Positions 60,340 to 64,000 of a stretch of DNA of 64,000 bases are shown here, one piece after another; within the stretch, counting starts at the first letter, position 1; each line of letters begins with the position of its first letter. The notes below the pieces were generated by a model, which was given only the letters and a program-made list of their open reading frames with translations, had not been told where the DNA came from and made no database searches. The stretch is from the NCBI GenBank assembly GCA_965153455.1, contig OZ234494.1:21204001-21268000 (forward strand), given 5' to 3'. The stretch is from Sphagnum compactum (lineage: Eukaryota; Bryophyta; Sphagnopsida; Sphagnales). The position numbers and the translations under genes are program-made.

Positions 60340-61060
60340 TCATTGTTGTGACGTTAGCTTTGGGCTCATGAGCAAGGTTAAAGCATGACAAGGGAAGTGA
60401 GTTGAGAGGGTGTATGGGGATTCAAACATACACCCCCACAAGTGTGAGAAAGTGTAAAAGAATAAGGCCCAACATTTGCAAGTGGATTTTCATTTTAGGA
60501 GTTATAATTTCGTAATGTTTTGAAATTGTTCAACAAGATATGGGGAACCAAACATTGTCCAAATTGCAAGACCCACTTTATATTGTTGGAAAGGTTTTCA
60601 AAAGTAAAAAATCCAAATTGGGGTTGCACTCTCCATTTGAATATCTATAACATTGTTTACAACCAAATAAATGGTTGCAAAGTTGGAGTTCAACTCTTGA
60701 CCATAAATCCTCCAATGAAAAATTGAAAACACTTTTGATTGGAACACGTAATATTTTGTTGAATTTTTTTTTTCAATGTTTATAGCTTTTCCTTCAAGAA
60801 CTAAAAAATCAAAATCCACATGTGGGAGTTACGAGCTTGTAAAGTAGCATGACTCAACCCTTGGTAAAGTTAGGAAAATTTAGAGACTCCCATTTGGGAA
60901 TCTTGAAAATTTATGCCACTTCGATGTTACTGATCATTTTCACCATCTATATCATATATTATAAGGATGTTAGTGTTGACTCAATTTTAGGCCATGGTGA
61001 ATCATGTGAATGTGTCTCTCATGATTTTGTCCACACACCATTTTGGTTTCAATTTATATA
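60340..61060. repeat. Dispersed repeat, related to 20245-21000
   Basis: Diverged copy in the same orientation as the block at 20.25 kb; shared words are TGAC..TAGCYTTRGGCTC, AAGGTTAAAGC and CCCCCACA followed by GTGAGAAAGTGT. No protein domain visible. Confidence 0.35.
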
Positions 61061-64000
61061 AACCAACCTTTTTTAATTTCATTTTGGATTTTGTGAAGTC
61101 ACCTTAATCCCATTTCAAAGTTAACACACTTTTCTTCTTTTTGGGAGTTAAGGAACACACTCATAGTTTGCATTTTGTTGCAAAACTAGGTGGTGTTTGA
61201 CTTTCAATACCATTTGACAAACCTAAAGGTGCATCAATCACAATGAAATGCCTTAATTATCACACCACCACTTCACATGATGACATCAAGTATTGTCATT
61301 GCAAAAAATACAAACATTTGTTTTTCAACACTATCTTCCTTATACAATAACATGATGTAAGTATGTTGTTTCTTAACGAAATTTATTTCACATGTAAAGG
61401 TATTACATTAATTTTCAATATTTATTTTAAAAATAAAATTCAATGTCTTTCATTTTGATTTGGGTTATTAATTCAAATACAATATCAAATAAAATATCAA
61501 TTTTTAATTTTATCTTTTTTTACAAAATTATTTGATTTTCCAATGACAAAATATTACATTAATTTGCATATTTTGATTTTGAACCATAAGTTCAACTATA
61601 ATATTTTTATTTGAAGTAAATACTTTCCAATTTCATAATGAAATGAATTTCACTTGTGAGATTTTATAATTAAATTCACATTGTATTTAATCCCATAATT
61701 ACAATTACCATAGTACTTAATTTGGCTTGGTAGCAAGTTGTGATTTACGTATGTAATCATTTGTGTTTGGTAATTAAAAAATAATAATGTTTTACAATTC
61801 ATCATTACAAGTATACTAAATAATGAGGCTAGTGTGCTTAAAAGAGTTTCTTTTAAATTTTAGGTATTGTAGGCAAACATTTTTCAAAAATTTCAACAAT
61901 TCAAAAAACAATTAATTATTGCCCAACCAAGTTAAGTGCTATGGTGGTCAAATAAAGCCTTCCCCCACTTATGCTCCAACTGATTTCCTTGGAAGAAAAG
62001 ACATGTGTGGGGAGTGAGGAAATCAAATGTTCCAAAAATTTTGCCCAAAATGGAATTGTGTTTTTCAATAGTCTAAACATAAATTACTAGAAGAAATTAA
62101 TTTCAATCAAAGCATTACCAAATCATGTCTGAATGGAAAGTTTGATACAATCTTGAAGAAGGCTTGACAAGGCCTATAGAAAGACGGGCTTGCATGTAAA
62201 CATCTATGATAAATTGCTTGAAAGTCATAGTTTTTCAACATTTCAATACTCTTAAAGTTTTGAAACTTTGGCATTTCATTGTAGATTGCATGGAGATCTA
62301 TAAAGCATCATACGTAGAGGTGTAATGCCTCCTACAAGGGCTTAGGTCATGATGTATTCAAGTGCAAGTCCATGACAAGTCAAATTCTAGTTTTGGTTCA
62401 AAATTACATTAAATCATTTTTTTGTTTCTTGGATGTGATGGGTTAACCAAAGATTACATACCAAATGTGTTATTTTAACATTTTTTAAACTCACACTAGT
62501 TAAATTGAATCATGAATACCATAATACGCTTACCATTTCAGCAACAAACTGCCAAATTTAAAATTTTAACTTCGGCACTTGGTTTTTTAATTTTGAAAAT
62601 TTTGGCAGGTAATGATTATAAAAAATTAATAAATAGTGTTTTGTCAATGTTATGGAGTAGCCTACTGTCTAGATTGCTCTAGTATTAAGTTATTGTCATG
62701 GAAGGTCTACGATTCAAATCCTAACAATTGAACTTTAAATTTATTAAAATTTCGACACAAACAATAAATAAAATTTCAAAAGTGCGGAAAAATGAAAAAT
62801 AATTTAATTTATGTTGAAATGGTAAAGGTACTATGGTAGTCAAATAATGCATTATAAGTTTTGACAATTTTCCTCGTGTTTCCAATTAGCAAATGACCAC
62901 ATACACCATTAGAAAAGCTTAAAAGCACATAATTTCACATAAATGGCATGACTTCCACCTCAAAATACGTCCATCAATGCACATGTATACTGATGTGCTT
63001 TGAAAATATGATTTTTCATGCATGAAGTTTAGATATAAGGTTATTATATAATATTCATCAACTTTACAAATTTTATCACTATATCAAATTATGGCACGTA
63101 CATCCATTTAAACAAACAATGCAACCATGTCCTTTTAAAATTAAACCAAACAAATTCCCATAACATGGAAATGACCCACAACAATTTCAACAAAATATTT
63201 TTTAACTATTACAAAATTTGCACCAATGCCACCATTGTGCATTTATTCCATCAACAAGGTTTATTACACTAAGTTTGAAAGCCTTCTTTTTTAAATTGTC
63301 TAACCTTCCATAACCCCATAATTAAATCATTAAGTGAACAATCCCACCAAATCTGACTTTAATAACACTTGCAAGTTGCAATAATGAACAAAACAATTGG
63401 TTACAATAAAAAGAGATAAACCATTGGACGTTGAACTATAGTTGGCAAGTCTTTGATTGGTTTAAAATGGTAAGTATAGGGAAAAGTCTAAGGCAATAAA
63501 CTTTATTGAATGTAAAAACTTTGTGTTGGTTTGTTGTTTCAAATTTGGGAAATGTGAATAATCTTTCAATTAGCAAGTAAATGACATTGATTGTTCTTTT
63601 GAAGTTGTGCATATTTAATATTACACCCACAAACCTTATATTATGTCACATTTGGTTAATCAATCAAATGATTATCACCTTAGTCATGTAATGATCATTA
63701 ATTAAAACATTATCAATACAATGTACCATCCATGTGCCACATGATAAGGAATCAAAGCAATAATTTAAAAAATTAAATTTCATGGTCTAATAATGAATTA
63801 TATGTTCAAAGGATTTCACACCTATTGTGGTACAAAATTCCATTAAATAGTGAGTTCCATAACAGTTGAAGCCAAATTTACCATCTTTGGTCATTTTTTC
63901 AAAATCAATATTAATTTTCATACATATTTGTCAATGTTTCACCTATTTTAACTAGCACAACCTTTGGCCAAACATCAAGTTCATGAAATGAAAGAAGTCC
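61060..64000. other. AT-rich intergenic DNA to the window end
   Basis: No gene, RNA or ordered repeat recognised. A minus-strand open frame at 63630-63436 has no motif. Confidence 0.4.

Overview
This looks like a nuclear segment from a land plant. Most of the window is AT-rich intergenic DNA full of decayed repeats, with a few islands of ordinary spliced genes. Plant signs are CCCTAAA-type telomeric units, an APY7-type apyrase, an IGT/LAZY-type gene with its very short first exon, and PIF/Harbinger, hAT-like, CACTA and Ty3/gypsy remnants. Introns that could be resolved between coding exons in phase are about 130-470 bp. A VWA plus alpha-kinase gene, and the style of the transposon remnants, make a non-flowering plant (fern, lycophyte, bryophyte or perhaps gymnosperm) more likely than an angiosperm. 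That placement is inference.

Layout. 1-5.2 kb: a CpG-rich edge that may be the 5' end of a gene off the left side, tandem repeats, a dead PIF/Harbinger transposase, and degenerate telomere-like DNA. 5.2-7.2 kb: loose coding-like exons on the minus strand. 7.8-10.7 kb: the VWA/alpha-kinase gene, minus strand. 11.1-13.6 kb: a foldback structure, A/T tandem repeats and a GC-richer array built on a palindrome. 14.4-19.8 kb: a small TIR element, a decayed coiled-coil coding region and a dead hAT-like transposase. 24.2-26.9 kb: a spliced membrane-protein gene on the minus strand that appears damaged. 27.7-33.6 kb: CACTA (DUF4218) and Ty3/gypsy gag/protease fragments. 36.1-40.2 kb: a 43-bp minisatellite, a repeat-rich leader and the apyrase gene. 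40.9-48 kb: AT-rich DNA, short telomeric array, T-rich tract and several tandem repeats. 49.3-50.7 kb: SAR1 GTPase. 51.6-54.2 kb: IGT/LAZY-like gene, minus strand. 54.2-64 kb: microsatellites, a 0.4-kb TIR element and AT-rich DNA.

The genes do not form a pathway. They are independent housekeeping or developmental loci: SAR1 for COPII budding, apyrase for endomembrane nucleotide hydrolysis, an IGT protein for gravity-related architecture, and an alpha-kinase of unknown role. Nothing resembles an operon, CRISPR array, prophage or rRNA/tRNA gene. The most notable single item is the VWA/alpha-kinase gene. Exon boundaries were set by hand from reading frame, phase and splice consensus, so they are predictions.
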